Shown here: positions 1 to 7,540 of the stretch, in pieces
Layout: every line of letters starts with the position of its first letter
Position numbering within the stretch: position 1 is the first letter of the stretch
NCBI GenBank assembly: GCA_964526635.1
Contig: CAZGLR010000030.1
Location: forward strand, 1 to 30,254
Direction of reading: 5' to 3'
Length of the DNA stretch: 30,254 bases
From: CAZGLR01 sp964526635
GTDB lineage: Bacteria > Zixibacteria > MSB-5A5 > GN15 > JAAZOE01
The notes under the pieces: model-generated
Told to the model about the DNA's origin: nothing
The model's input: only the letters and a program-made list of their open reading frames with translations
Database searches by the model: none
Made by a program: the position numbers and the translations under genes

Positions 1-165
1 AAAGCGCAGCTGGTCTTTTACCAAAAAAAGACAGGCTTCATCCAGGTATTCCACGCACCTGGGAATCACGGCCTGCCGCATGATACCGGACACGGTTCCG
101 GCAGCTGCCTCCATATCATCAAAGCACACGGCCAGGGTTGCCACACATTCCGGTTTGGGCAACAA
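1..165 (-). CDS. GlcD-type FAD-linked oxidase, internal fragment (partial)
   Basis: An open minus-strand frame runs off the window start and reads LLPKPECVATLAVCFDD, then MEAAAGTVSGIM, IPRCVEYLDEACL and VKDQLRF. The pattern (LLP-x-P, a beta strand, a D-x-EAA helix, IP-x-x-x-EYLD) is that of the C-terminal FAD-oxidase domain of glycolate/lactate dehydrogenase subunit GlcD. It is in a different frame from rfbD and replaces the missing C-terminal third of RfbD. The join lies in about 150-166, where GGTTTGGGCAACAA makes sense in both genes (microhomology). No start or stop is visible. It is either an assembly or ligation chimera at a contig end or a real deletion/recombination join. The family call is from motif recognition only. 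Confidence 0.6.
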   Translation of the reverse strand, partial: MLPKPECVATLAVCFDDMEAAAGTVSGIMRQAVIPRCVEYLDEACLFLVKDQLRF

Positions 166-769
166 TGTCGCCGGTCCAGGTTGGATTACCGATTTGATCG
201 TTGACGACTTTTATCGTCTGCGGCGAGCCACCGTTTTTTAACTCATCCCGGTATTTTGTCCCGATGTTAAGCATTGTCTTGAGGAAATTCTGTCCATAAC
301 GGCCGTATACCCAGGCGATACGGACAATGGCATAGTTGTTGAGGATGTCGGCGACCGCCTTTTCTCCGCCCAGTTTGGTCCGGCCGTAGGCGGTTTGCGG
401 GTTGGGGATATCATCTTCGGTATACGGGCTTTTTTTTTCGCCGTCGAACACATAGTCGGTGGAATAGTAAATCATGCGGGCACCGATCTCGCGGCAGGCT
501 TTGGCGATATTCGCGGTACCGTCAATATTGACTTTTGCAGCCGTGGACTCATCGGATTCGCAGGCATCGACATTGGTGTAGGCGGCGGCATGCAGGATTA
601 TTTCCGGGTGCAGTGATTTGATATAGTCAGCGACGACCCGTTGATCGGTAATATCGAGATTATCGATATCAATACCGGTCACCTGCGCTTTATCAGCCAG
701 GCCATCTATCAAATCACGGCCCAACTGGCCGCGGCAGCCGGTAACAAGTATGTTAGATTGTTTCGCCAT
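119..769 (-). CDS. rfbD: dTDP-4-dehydrorhamnose reductase RfbD, 3'-truncated
   Basis: RfbD makes the last step of dTDP-L-rhamnose synthesis, the NAD(P)H-dependent reduction of dTDP-4-dehydrorhamnose in the cytoplasm. It is an extended SDR fold. The Rossmann glycine motif VTGCRGQLG is near residue 9, YSTDYVFDG is near residue 101, and the catalytic Tyr/Lys pair is in YGRTKLGGEKAV. The frame ends after 216 residues, whereas the family has about 280-300. The last family-like residues are NPTWTGDIVAQT; the tail GMCGNPGRVL comes from the adjoining GlcD-like sequence. The ATG at 769 lies inside the end of rfbA (17-bp overlap), indicating translational coupling in the rhamnose operon. As it stands the substrate domain is missing and the product would be inactive. 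Confidence 0.88.
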   Translation of the reverse strand: MAKQSNILVTGCRGQLGRDLIDGLADKAQVTGIDIDNLDITDQRVVADYIKSLHPEIILHAAAYTNVDACESDESTAAKVNIDGTANIAKACREIGARMIYYSTDYVFDGEKKSPYTEDDIPNPQTAYGRTKLGGEKAVADILNNYAIVRIAWVYGRYGQNFLKTMLNIGTKYRDELKNGGSPQTIKVVNDQIGNPTWTGDIVAQTGMCGNPGRVL

Positions 770-1643
770 CGACCTCTTTCACGACATCTTCGAGGTAGGC
801 GCGATAGGTATTGGCGGCCATACTGTCGATCAGCTTTTGCATTTCCGTCCGGTTGATAAAACGCATACGGTAGGCTATTTCTTCGATACAGGCGATTTTC
901 TGGCCCTGACGTTTTTCAATAGTTGCAATAAAGTTACCGGCATCGAGCAGGCTTTCATGAGTCCCGGTATCGAGCCAGGCGATGCCGCGGCCGAGTTTGA
1001 CGACTTTGAGGGCGTTACGCGCCAGGTAGGCTTTATTGACGTCGGTGATTTCGAGTTCTCCCCGGGGCGATGGTTTCAGGCGTTTGGCGATATCGACAAC
1101 ATCGCCGTCGTAGAGATACAAGCCGGTAACCGCATAATGCGACTTCGGCTGGGCCGGTTTTTCTTCGATTGTAACGACGTTGTTGTCGATATCGAATTCG
1201 ACGACACCATAGCGTTCCGGGTCTTTGACCTTGTATCCGAAGACCATAGCCCCGCCGGTGAAGGTTCGGGCGGCGCGAAGGAAATCATAGACGCCGTAGA
1301 AAATATTATCGCCCAGAATCAGGCAAACCGGGTCGCCGGCGATAAACTCTTCGCCAAGGATAAAGGCCTGGGCGATGCCCTCGGGTTTTTCCTGGATTTT
1401 GTAAGACAGTTTCAAGCCCAGGGAACTGCCGTCGCCGAGTAAAGCCTCGAAAATCGGGGTATCCTGCGGGGTGGAGATGATCAGGATTTCGGTGATGCCG
1501 AAGAGCATGAGGGTTGACAGCGGGTAATAGATCATCGGCTTGTCGTAAATTGGCAGCAGTTGTTTGCAAGCTACCTGAGTTACCGGAAAAAGGCGGGTTC
1601 CGCTTCCCCCCGCCAGGATAATGCCCTTATTCACGCCATGCAT
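753..1643 (-). CDS. rfbA: glucose-1-phosphate thymidylyltransferase RfbA
   Basis: This enzyme makes dTDP-glucose from dTTP and glucose-1-phosphate, the first step toward dTDP-L-rhamnose. The protein of 296 residues is full length for the family. It opens with the nucleotidyltransferase signature KGIILAGGSGTRLFPVT, followed by KQLLPIYDKPMIYYPLS and the metal-binding LILGDNIFYG near residue 110. Later motifs EEKPAQPKS, GLYLYD and WLDTGTHESLLDA are also typical. The ATG at 1643 has AGGAG about 12 bases upstream. It overlaps rfbD and follows the methyltransferase gene by 24 bp. Nothing odd is seen in the protein; the usual allosteric dTDP-rhamnose control is family knowledge. Confidence 0.96.
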   Translation of the reverse strand: MHGVNKGIILAGGSGTRLFPVTQVACKQLLPIYDKPMIYYPLSTLMLFGITEILIISTPQDTPIFEALLGDGSSLGLKLSYKIQEKPEGIAQAFILGEEFIAGDPVCLILGDNIFYGVYDFLRAARTFTGGAMVFGYKVKDPERYGVVEFDIDNNVVTIEEKPAQPKSHYAVTGLYLYDGDVVDIAKRLKPSPRGELEITDVNKAYLARNALKVVKLGRGIAWLDTGTHESLLDAGNFIATIEKRQGQKIACIEEIAYRMRFINRTEMQKLIDSMAANTYRAYLEDVVKEVDGETI

Positions 1644-1667
1644 AATTGAGCCAACTCCTGTGTTTCG

Positions 1668-2696
1668 TTAAAATTCTTTTTGCAGAATAAAACACGCCGA
1701 ATCTCCTTCGCCGGATTCATTTAGCCGCTTAGCTTCTTGTCTATAGTGCTCAATATCCAACGGTGCAAATATCGATTTAGACGGATTTTTGTAATGGGAA
1801 TTTTCGGCTTCATGGCAAATATCCCGGCAATACTGTTCGCTTCCCCAAAACTGAAAATCTGTTGAATCAAAAATCGTCCTGATCACTCGGCAGCCATATT
1901 GTCCGGCCAGCAATTCAATAGCCGCCGGGGTCAGTAGCATAATATGCCTGGGGGCATCGAGTTGAACCCACCGGGTCCGGTATGTTTTCCAGGCATGACT
2001 TCCCGCCAGAGGAATGCGAATTAAGAAGTAGCCTTTATGTTTCATCAATCGGGTCGCGTTACGAAATGCTTCATGGGGATCATGCATATGTTCCAGTGAA
2101 TGGTGCATCATGACAATATCATACTCCCTCCGGACCTGATCAAGCCTGAGACGCCGCACTCGAACGCCATTATCATATGATATGTCATCCGGCAATAACG
2201 GGTCGATACCTTCAACGCGGGTAAAGCCTTCATTCCTCAAATGGACCAGTAGTTGCCCGCTGCCGGCACCAACATCAAGAATCGTCGAATCCGCCCTTAA
2301 ATCCATCCCAACAAACCAGTTAAAGAACTCACTACGGATGGACACTATTGAAGCCAGCCATCCTATTATGCTTACCCGACCGAGATAATGGTTTGTCCGT
2401 CGCGACTTTACAAAATCGATAAACCTATTTATAGCTTCTATTTCAATCTGCTGGAAAGAATAATACTCATCCGGATAATACTGAGAAATATCTTTCGGAA
2501 TAGTCACCAGAGCCACGGTTTTGCAATCATCACATTCCAAATATTCAAACCTTCCCCCCATGCCAAAACGGCGCTCGGTCGCAATATAAATTCTGTTATT
2601 GTCTGAATTATGACAGATCAAACAAGGATGATTCGACGGAATCGGTTTTGGTTCGCGGGCAAGACGGCGATGATCATTGTCGGCATCAGGAATCAT
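1668..2696 (-). CDS. zinc-ribbon SAM-dependent methyltransferase in the rhamnose operon
   Basis: The 342-residue protein begins with a CxxC...CxxC zinc ribbon (CLICHNSDNN and LECDDCKTV). A class I methyltransferase core follows: motif I TILDVGAGSGQLLVHL near residue 140, VEGIDPLLPDD, and MMHHSLEHMHDPHEAF. Genes of this build occur in O-antigen and exopolysaccharide clusters and probably methylate a sugar or lipid-linked glycan; the acceptor cannot be read here. Its ATG shares the A of the rfbB stop (TGATG), a tight coupling. By eye it is more A+T-rich in codon use than rfbA and rfbB, consistent with a cassette inserted between conserved rhamnose genes. The methyltransferase call is firm, the substrate is not. 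Confidence 0.85.
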   Translation of the reverse strand: MIPDADNDHRRLAREPKPIPSNHPCLICHNSDNNRIYIATERRFGMGGRFEYLECDDCKTVALVTIPKDISQYYPDEYYSFQQIEIEAINRFIDFVKSRRTNHYLGRVSIIGWLASIVSIRSEFFNWFVGMDLRADSTILDVGAGSGQLLVHLRNEGFTRVEGIDPLLPDDISYDNGVRVRRLRLDQVRREYDIVMMHHSLEHMHDPHEAFRNATRLMKHKGYFLIRIPLAGSHAWKTYRTRWVQLDAPRHIMLLTPAAIELLAGQYGCRVIRTIFDSTDFQFWGSEQYCRDICHEAENSHYKNPSKSIFAPLDIEHYRQEAKRLNESGEGDSACFILQKEF

Positions 2697-3775
2697 CAGG
2701 AACGATCTTCCCTTTGGCGGTTGCCGTACATTGAGTCGTAGTAAGTTCTATATTCGCCACTAATGCATTGCTCCAGCCAGGCCTCATTGGCCAGGTACCA
2801 TTCGATAGTCTTGCGGATGCCGTCGCCGAAAGTATGTTTCGGGGTCCAGCCCAGTTCTTTCTGGATAAAGGAGGCATCGATCGCATAGCGGCGATCGTGG
2901 CCGGGACGGTCGGTAACAAATTGAATCAGATCTTGCCGGGGGCCGCCGCCGAGGATATCATCCATAAGGCAACACAATATCCGGACCAGTTCGATATTCG
3001 GCATTTCGTTGTGGCCGCCGATGGCATAGGTCTTCCCTGCTTGTCCTTTGTGGTAGACCAGATCGATCGCGTGGCAGTGGTCTTCGACGTACAGCCAGTC
3101 GCGGATGTTTTTGCCGTCGCCATAGACCGGCAGTGCGAGGCTGTCGCGGGCATTGCGTATCATCAACGGTATGAGCTTTTCGGGAAATTGATAGGGGCCA
3201 TAATTGTTGGAGCAGTTGGTGGTGACCACATCGAGACTATAGGTATGATGGTACGACCGGACCAGATGATCACTGGCGGCTTTGGAAGCCGAATAGGGTG
3301 AGTTCGGACGGTAGGGGCTGTTTTCGGTGAAGTAGCCATCGCTGCCCAGCGAGCCGAAGACTTCATCGGTGGATACATGGTGAAAGCGAAATGGTTGCCC
3401 GATCTCATGCCGCTGCCGGGCCAGCTCGAGCAGATTGAAGGTACCGATGATGTTGGTCTGGATAAAGGCCGCCGGGCCGGTGATGGAGCGGTCAACATGG
3501 GATTCGGCCGCCAGGTGAACAAGTCCGGTGAACTGATAGGTATCGAAGCAGGCTTTGAGTTCGTCGGATTGGCGGATGTCGATATGTTCGAAGCGGTAAT
3601 TGGGGGCGTTCTCGAGCGCGGTCAGGTTGGACAGATTTCCGGCATAGGTCAGGCAATCAAGATTGATAAAGAGATATTCCGGGTATTTCGGGACCAGCAG
3701 GTGCAGTAAATTGGACCCGATAAATCCGGCTCCGCCGGTTATAGCGATGCGTTGTTTGAAATCATTGATATTCAT
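2696..3775 (-). CDS. rfbB: dTDP-glucose 4,6-dehydratase RfbB
   Basis: RfbB converts dTDP-glucose to dTDP-4-keto-6-deoxyglucose, the second step of the rhamnose pathway. The 359-residue length is normal. It shows the NAD-binding ITGGAGFIGSNLLH near the N-terminus, HLAAESHVDRSI, the STDEVFGSLG segment carrying the catalytic Thr-Asp-Glu, and the YSASKAASDHLVRSY Tyr/Lys pair. TNCSNNYGPYQFPEKLIP and the C-terminal RPGHDRRYAID are also diagnostic. It is first of the rfb genes in transcription order here, 66 bp downstream of the glycosyltransferase, and its stop overlaps the next start. rfbC is not in the window and may lie beyond the broken left edge or elsewhere. Confidence 0.96.
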   Translation of the reverse strand: MNINDFKQRIAITGGAGFIGSNLLHLLVPKYPEYLFINLDCLTYAGNLSNLTALENAPNYRFEHIDIRQSDELKACFDTYQFTGLVHLAAESHVDRSITGPAAFIQTNIIGTFNLLELARQRHEIGQPFRFHHVSTDEVFGSLGSDGYFTENSPYRPNSPYSASKAASDHLVRSYHHTYSLDVVTTNCSNNYGPYQFPEKLIPLMIRNARDSLALPVYGDGKNIRDWLYVEDHCHAIDLVYHKGQAGKTYAIGGHNEMPNIELVRILCCLMDDILGGGPRQDLIQFVTDRPGHDRRYAIDASFIQKELGWTPKHTFGDGIRKTIEWYLANEAWLEQCISGEYRTYYDSMYGNRQREDRS

Positions 3776-3841
3776 TATTACCCCAGGCCGTGCGGCATGT
3801 TCACTACATACGAGCCTATTCGCTTTCCCGCAATGAAAAAA

Positions 3842-4927
3842 TCAGGACGGTGGTTTCTCCGAGGGATCCGGTCGCGCAAAAGATATTCCCTGCCCGGTCA
3901 TGAATTTGAGCATCTCCGAAAGAAAGCCCCAGCCCAGACCGGTATGTATAGCGATGTAAATCCCCGGCAGGACACCAAGATACGAAATGTCCTGCTTCAG
4001 GGCAATGGCCAGTGACCAGCCGAGTATCAGGAGGAGATACAACCCGGCCGCAATTGAAAAGACCGGAATCATCATCGGATAAATAAAGGACAACAGACCG
4101 GTCAGCGGTATGCCGGCGGTAATGGCCGCCGGGATAAGTGTCCCGATCGATAGTGTGCCGGGATGTTTGCAGGCCAGGCGAAAGCGTCCGACGCCATAGC
4201 GTTTAAGTTGTCCGAACAGCGCCCCGATCGTTTGACGCGGATAGTAGTATACGGCAGTTTTCAGCGATGTGAATGATTTGTATCCCGATTTGGCTGTCCG
4301 GACATTGAATTCAACATCCTCGCAGGCGTCGAAGCGTTCATCGTAATAGCCAATGTCTTCAAAAACCTCACGGGCATAGGTGGCGCCCGAACTGGCCGGA
4401 TCGACGAATCTATCTTCTTCAGTATAGATGGTGGAATCGAGACCGTGGCCAATAATCGATTTGCGGGCCAGCGAGACGGCACGCTGAAAGTAATCGTTTT
4501 CGGGCGTATCGAGAAACTGTGGGCGGCTGAGTACTTTGAGATCATGCTTTCGCATCAGGGACACGATATTTTTCAGCAGTTGATCATTGTCGATATAGGT
4601 GTGGCCGTCGATGAAGGTGATAATCTCCCCGGTGGCCGCCCTGGCGCCGATATTGCGGCCCGCCGATGAACGCCGGACAGGGTTATCGAGCAGCTTGACG
4701 CGATTGTCACGGGATGCGATTTCGGTGACGATTTCGCGGGTACGGTCCGGTGAGAAACCATCGGCAACAATGACTTCCAATTTGTCTTTGGGGTAGTCCT
4801 GGGTCAGAATATAGTCGAGTGTCTGCGCGATGAACTTCTCTTCGTTGCGGACGGGGATAACGACCGTAATTTTAGGGTAATCGTCGGGTTGTTCGGGAAT
4901 ATCCGGTATGTGGTCCATTTGCGACAT
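3842..4927 (-). CDS. GT2 family glycosyltransferase with C-terminal membrane helices
   Basis: The 361-residue protein has a GT-A domain at the N-terminus: ITVVIPVRNEEKFIAQTLD, VIVADGFSPDRT, and a DxD-like IDGHTYID near residue 110. A second acidic stretch ACEDVEFNVR and the basic PRQTIGALFGQLKRYGVGR follow. Three hydrophobic segments at about 255-340 (LIPAAITAGIPLTGLLSFIY, ISYLGVLPGIYIAIH and the stretch between) should anchor it in the inner membrane. The layout resembles ExoA-like polysaccharide glycosyltransferases, which add a sugar to a lipid-linked intermediate on the cytoplasmic face. It sits 11 bp after epsI and upstream of the rhamnose genes, so an exopolysaccharide role is likely. 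Donor and acceptor are unknown. Confidence 0.88.
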   Translation of the reverse strand: MSQMDHIPDIPEQPDDYPKITVVIPVRNEEKFIAQTLDYILTQDYPKDKLEVIVADGFSPDRTREIVTEIASRDNRVKLLDNPVRRSSAGRNIGARAATGEIITFIDGHTYIDNDQLLKNIVSLMRKHDLKVLSRPQFLDTPENDYFQRAVSLARKSIIGHGLDSTIYTEEDRFVDPASSGATYAREVFEDIGYYDERFDACEDVEFNVRTAKSGYKSFTSLKTAVYYYPRQTIGALFGQLKRYGVGRFRLACKHPGTLSIGTLIPAAITAGIPLTGLLSFIYPMMIPVFSIAAGLYLLLILGWSLAIALKQDISYLGVLPGIYIAIHTGLGWGFLSEMLKFMTGQGISFARPDPSEKPPS

Positions 4928-4938
4928 GAGTCAGGGGT

Positions 4939-5592
4939 TCAGTTGCCGGAGGCGTCGAAAGGAAGTGCGTCCTCGATGTAGCCATAGATATCCTGGATGA
5001 ATTTGACACCGCGGGCGGTAGCGCCCTCGAGGGTATCATTACGGTCAACCGGGAAGGTGATACGGCAGAAGGCGGCGTCGGTCGGCATCAGAAAGAGTGA
5101 GTTTTTCATCAAGTCGAACTTGAGACCATATTCACCATTGATTATTCCGCTGCGGGTTTCGAACCAGTAGAACATGAATTCCTGGGAGCCCTGGTTTTCG
5201 ATGACAAGGCGCCGGGCCGGGATAGTTCGGCCATCGGCCAGGGAAATCGGGTATTCCTCAATCAGGCGGATTTTATAGCCGCCGCCAGGCAGACAGTGGA
5301 TCGGTGAATGGATCTGGGAACCATACTTCTGAGAAGAGAAATAGCTGACAAAGAGCCAGTAATCTTTGCCCGATGGGGTCGTGTAGCGGCGCAGGGTGGT
5401 GGTATCGGCCTTAAGGATTTCGTAAGCGTATTCGGCGAAGCGGTGTTCGGTGCCAAAGTAGCGATCGAATTCCAGGGGTATTTTGTCGAAATTGGCGGGC
5501 TGATCGGGTTCCGCCTGATAGCCGCGCAGGTAGGTGCCGAAGCCGCCGAAAATAGCCAGGATGACAAGTGCGATGATAGCTTTATTGCGCAT
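4939..5592 (-). CDS. epsI: EpsI family exosortase-associated protein
   Basis: The 217-residue protein has an N-terminal signal anchor (MRNKAIIALVILAIFGGFG) and an extracytoplasmic domain with SQIHSPIHCLPGGGY, the Cys-containing hallmark of EpsI/DUF3485 proteins. It continues with ARRLVIENQGSQEFMFYWF. EpsI homologues are encoded next to, or fused with, exosortases in exopolysaccharide loci; their biochemical role is not settled. The start overlaps the exosortase stop by 11 bp, so the two are translationally coupled. Length and motif order are normal. Confidence 0.87.
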   Translation of the reverse strand: MRNKAIIALVILAIFGGFGTYLRGYQAEPDQPANFDKIPLEFDRYFGTEHRFAEYAYEILKADTTTLRRYTTPSGKDYWLFVSYFSSQKYGSQIHSPIHCLPGGGYKIRLIEEYPISLADGRTIPARRLVIENQGSQEFMFYWFETRSGIINGEYGLKFDLMKNSLFLMPTDAAFCRITFPVDRNDTLEGATARGVKFIQDIYGYIEDALPFDASGN

Positions 5593-6487
5593 GGGCGTCC
5601 CGTTTCTTTTTGGTTCCGACTTTAATAACTGCTCCCCAGATAAACAGCATGATGAAGGAGACGACGAAAACCATCATACCCGAGAGCTCATGGAGAAAAT
5701 CCTCGGCCAGTTCGCGGGAGACGGTATAGGCGCCAATGGCAGTAAACAGAATTCGGAATATATTGGCCGCGATAGCGATGGGGACAGTTGAAATGAACAG
5801 GATTATCTGCCGCGGCAGGTCTTTCTGAGTAACGCGGGCATAGACAGCGCCCAAAGCCAAAAGCGAAACCAGCGAACGGAGTCCGCTGCAGGCCTCGGCA
5901 ACTTCCAGCGAATATCCCGGCAGATGGATGATATTGCCCTGACGCATGGCCGACAGACCGATGATATTCAGAATCTTGGCAGTAACTTTGGAGGCAAATA
6001 GCTGCATCGGGAATGTCATGCTGTAATAAACCACGTATGGCAGGGGAATCATGAAGAGCAGAAAAGCGAATTCAAACCAGGTAAGCTGGGCAAATTTACG
6101 GCCGAGCAAGTACCAGACGAGACCATAGAGGGTAATCACAAGGGAGACCCGCAGGGTGAAATATTCGGCAGCGGCATTGGCGAGGATAAAAATCCCCATT
6201 CCGGCCAGAATAAGTACCAGTCCGATGATATCGCCGCCGGGTGAAATCACCTCGGCCAGTTTTTTGCGTTTTTTCCAGAGGAAAAAGCCGGAGATAAGCG
6301 GCACCAGAAAGCCGTGGGAATAGTTATCATCATGATACCATGCTTCAACCAAACCGATAAAGACCGGCAGATAGAGCAGGACAAACAATCCCAGGACAAT
6401 CCAGAGAAATGGTGAGACACCACCCGTATTCAGCGTTCGTACATGCATATTAGTCTTAATACGTAAATTTTCGCAACCAGATGACAA
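5582..6487 (-). CDS. exosortase (XrtA-like transmembrane transpeptidase)
   Basis: Exosortases are polytopic membrane Cys proteases that cleave C-terminal sorting signals of exported proteins, usually PEP-CTERM. All three catalytic residues are visible: Cys200 in EVAEACSGLRSL, Arg245 in ANIFRILFTAIG, and His266 in FLHELSGMMVF. The conserved DNYSHGFLVPLIS near residue 55 is also present, and about eight hydrophobic segments fill the protein. The longest frame starts at TTG (6487) with AGGA four bases upstream. An ATG at 6448 (MHVRTLNTGG) would give 288 residues and skips a poorly conserved leader, so the start is unsettled. No PEP-CTERM protein is encoded in this window. Confidence 0.92.
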   Translation of the reverse strand: MSSGCENLRIKTNMHVRTLNTGGVSPFLWIVLGLFVLLYLPVFIGLVEAWYHDDNYSHGFLVPLISGFFLWKKRKKLAEVISPGGDIIGLVLILAGMGIFILANAAAEYFTLRVSLVITLYGLVWYLLGRKFAQLTWFEFAFLLFMIPLPYVVYYSMTFPMQLFASKVTAKILNIIGLSAMRQGNIIHLPGYSLEVAEACSGLRSLVSLLALGAVYARVTQKDLPRQIILFISTVPIAIAANIFRILFTAIGAYTVSRELAEDFLHELSGMMVFVVSFIMLFIWGAVIKVGTKKKRDAHAQ

Positions 6488-6506
6488 AATCCTGATGTCA
6501 GCCGGT

Positions 6507-6535
6507 AATATATATTTTCTGTATCGGTAAGTCAG
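6507..6535 (-). promoter_or_regulatory. candidate sigma70-type promoter for the exosortase/rhamnose operon
   Basis: Reading the minus strand, CTGACT (6535-6530) and TATATT (6512-6507) are separated by 17 bp. They sit just upstream of the exosortase and downstream of a hairpin that ends the FN3 genes. Four of six -35 bases and five of six -10 bases match consensus. The implied transcript start is near 6500. Prediction only. Confidence 0.4.
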
Positions 6536-6571
6536 CGTAATTATTTGGAAAATAATGAATTAATATTTTAA

Positions 6572-6600
6572 GGCGGCTGCCTGAAATTCAGGCAACCGCC
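6572..6600 (-). terminator. hairpin terminator after the truncated FN3 gene
   Basis: GGCGG and TGCCTG arms pair with CAGGCA and CCGCC across one mismatch and a short AT loop. On the minus strand the hairpin is followed by TAAAATATTAATTC, an A/T-rich but not pure T tail. Its place between the FN3 stop and the exosortase promoter supports a terminator that isolates the polysaccharide operon. Confidence 0.5.
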
Positions 6601-6665
6601 AGACAGTGCTACGAACGGATCGGGATTGTTACTATTTATCTATCTTGTTACAAATCAATCATATA

Positions 6666-7475
6666 TCAAAACAATGACAGGTGTTGCCGGGGATCCGGCA
6701 GCCACGACAAGTCAGTAATCGCAGCCGGTGGCGTGGTGTCGGGTGAGTCGGTTGTCGCTGAGACGATGTTTGAGAGCGCCGACCAGTTAGGAACTTCATC
6801 GGCGGTTTTTATGGCAAAATAGTAGGTCTGCCCCGGTGAGAGACCGGTAATAGTGAAGGTTTCAGTACTGCCGGCGACTTGCGGTGATGGTTCGCCATCC
6901 GCCTGAATGGCGGCGTTCCAGTTGGCGTCGGTAATCACAGTTGGTGAATAACGGATATCGTAGGTTGCGGCGGTACCGGAGGTGCTGTCGTCGCCGGGGG
7001 CGGTCCATGAGAGTGATGCACTGGCAGAATCGACTGCGGTTACCTGCAGGTTGGCAATGACTGATGGCGCCTCGTCTTCCGGCAGGGTGGCAATGCTAAC
7101 CACGTTGGATAAATCCGACCAGTTGGGGACTTCGTCGGCGGTCTTCATGGCAAAATAGTAGGTGGTGCCGGGAGTAAGTCCGGTCACGGTACAGGAATCG
7201 GGTGAACCGGCGAGTGATGGCGCCGGTTCGCCGGTTACTGTCTGCGCCGTATTAAAGGTAGAGGTGGTTATCGGCGCGGTTGAATAACGGATATCGAATT
7301 GCGTGGCCGTGCCGCTTGTGCTGTCATCACCGGGCGCGGTCCAGTTAAGGGTGATTGTGGTCTGGGTAGCCTGACCACCGGCGGCCGCCGCCGGGAAAAG
7401 CAAGGCTTTGACGATGATGATCAGGCAGATACGGCTCACTGCGGGATATTCCCGGAGCCATGTAATCAAGTGCAT
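6666..7475 (-). CDS. secreted FN3-repeat protein, C-terminally truncated paralogue
   Basis: The 269-residue protein has a signal peptide (hydrophobic ICLIIIVKALLFPAAAA, cleavage likely near residue 33) and two fibronectin type III domains, about 38-131 and 136-243. Each carries WTAPGDDSTSGTA, YDIRYS and YYFAxKTADEVPNWS. A third domain begins at PPAAITDL and stops at once with SWLPDPRQHLSLF. Reading one frame away from that point gives LVVAAGSPATPVIVLIYD before a stop, which looks more like the start of another FN3 strand, so a frameshift may have cut the gene. Unlike its upstream neighbour it lacks a C-terminal sorting domain. GAGGGGG about 9 bases before the ATG supports the start. It is likely secreted; its function is unknown. 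Confidence 0.8.
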   Translation of the reverse strand: MHLITWLREYPAVSRICLIIIVKALLFPAAAAGGQATQTTITLNWTAPGDDSTSGTATQFDIRYSTAPITTSTFNTAQTVTGEPAPSLAGSPDSCTVTGLTPGTTYYFAMKTADEVPNWSDLSNVVSIATLPEDEAPSVIANLQVTAVDSASASLSWTAPGDDSTSGTAATYDIRYSPTVITDANWNAAIQADGEPSPQVAGSTETFTITGLSPGQTYYFAIKTADEVPNWSALSNIVSATTDSPDTTPPAAITDLSWLPDPRQHLSLF

Positions 7476-7540
7476 GATGTCTAACCCCCTCTTTACCTTT
7501 CAGGAGAAATCGATAGATACGTTGTTGCCACGATCGATTT

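Noticed and set aside
750..1442. 230-residue plus-strand frame antisense to rfbA
   Set aside because: rfbA is unambiguous on the other strand with all motifs; the plus frame is its shadow, as are the long frames opposite rfbB, the FN3 genes and egtB.
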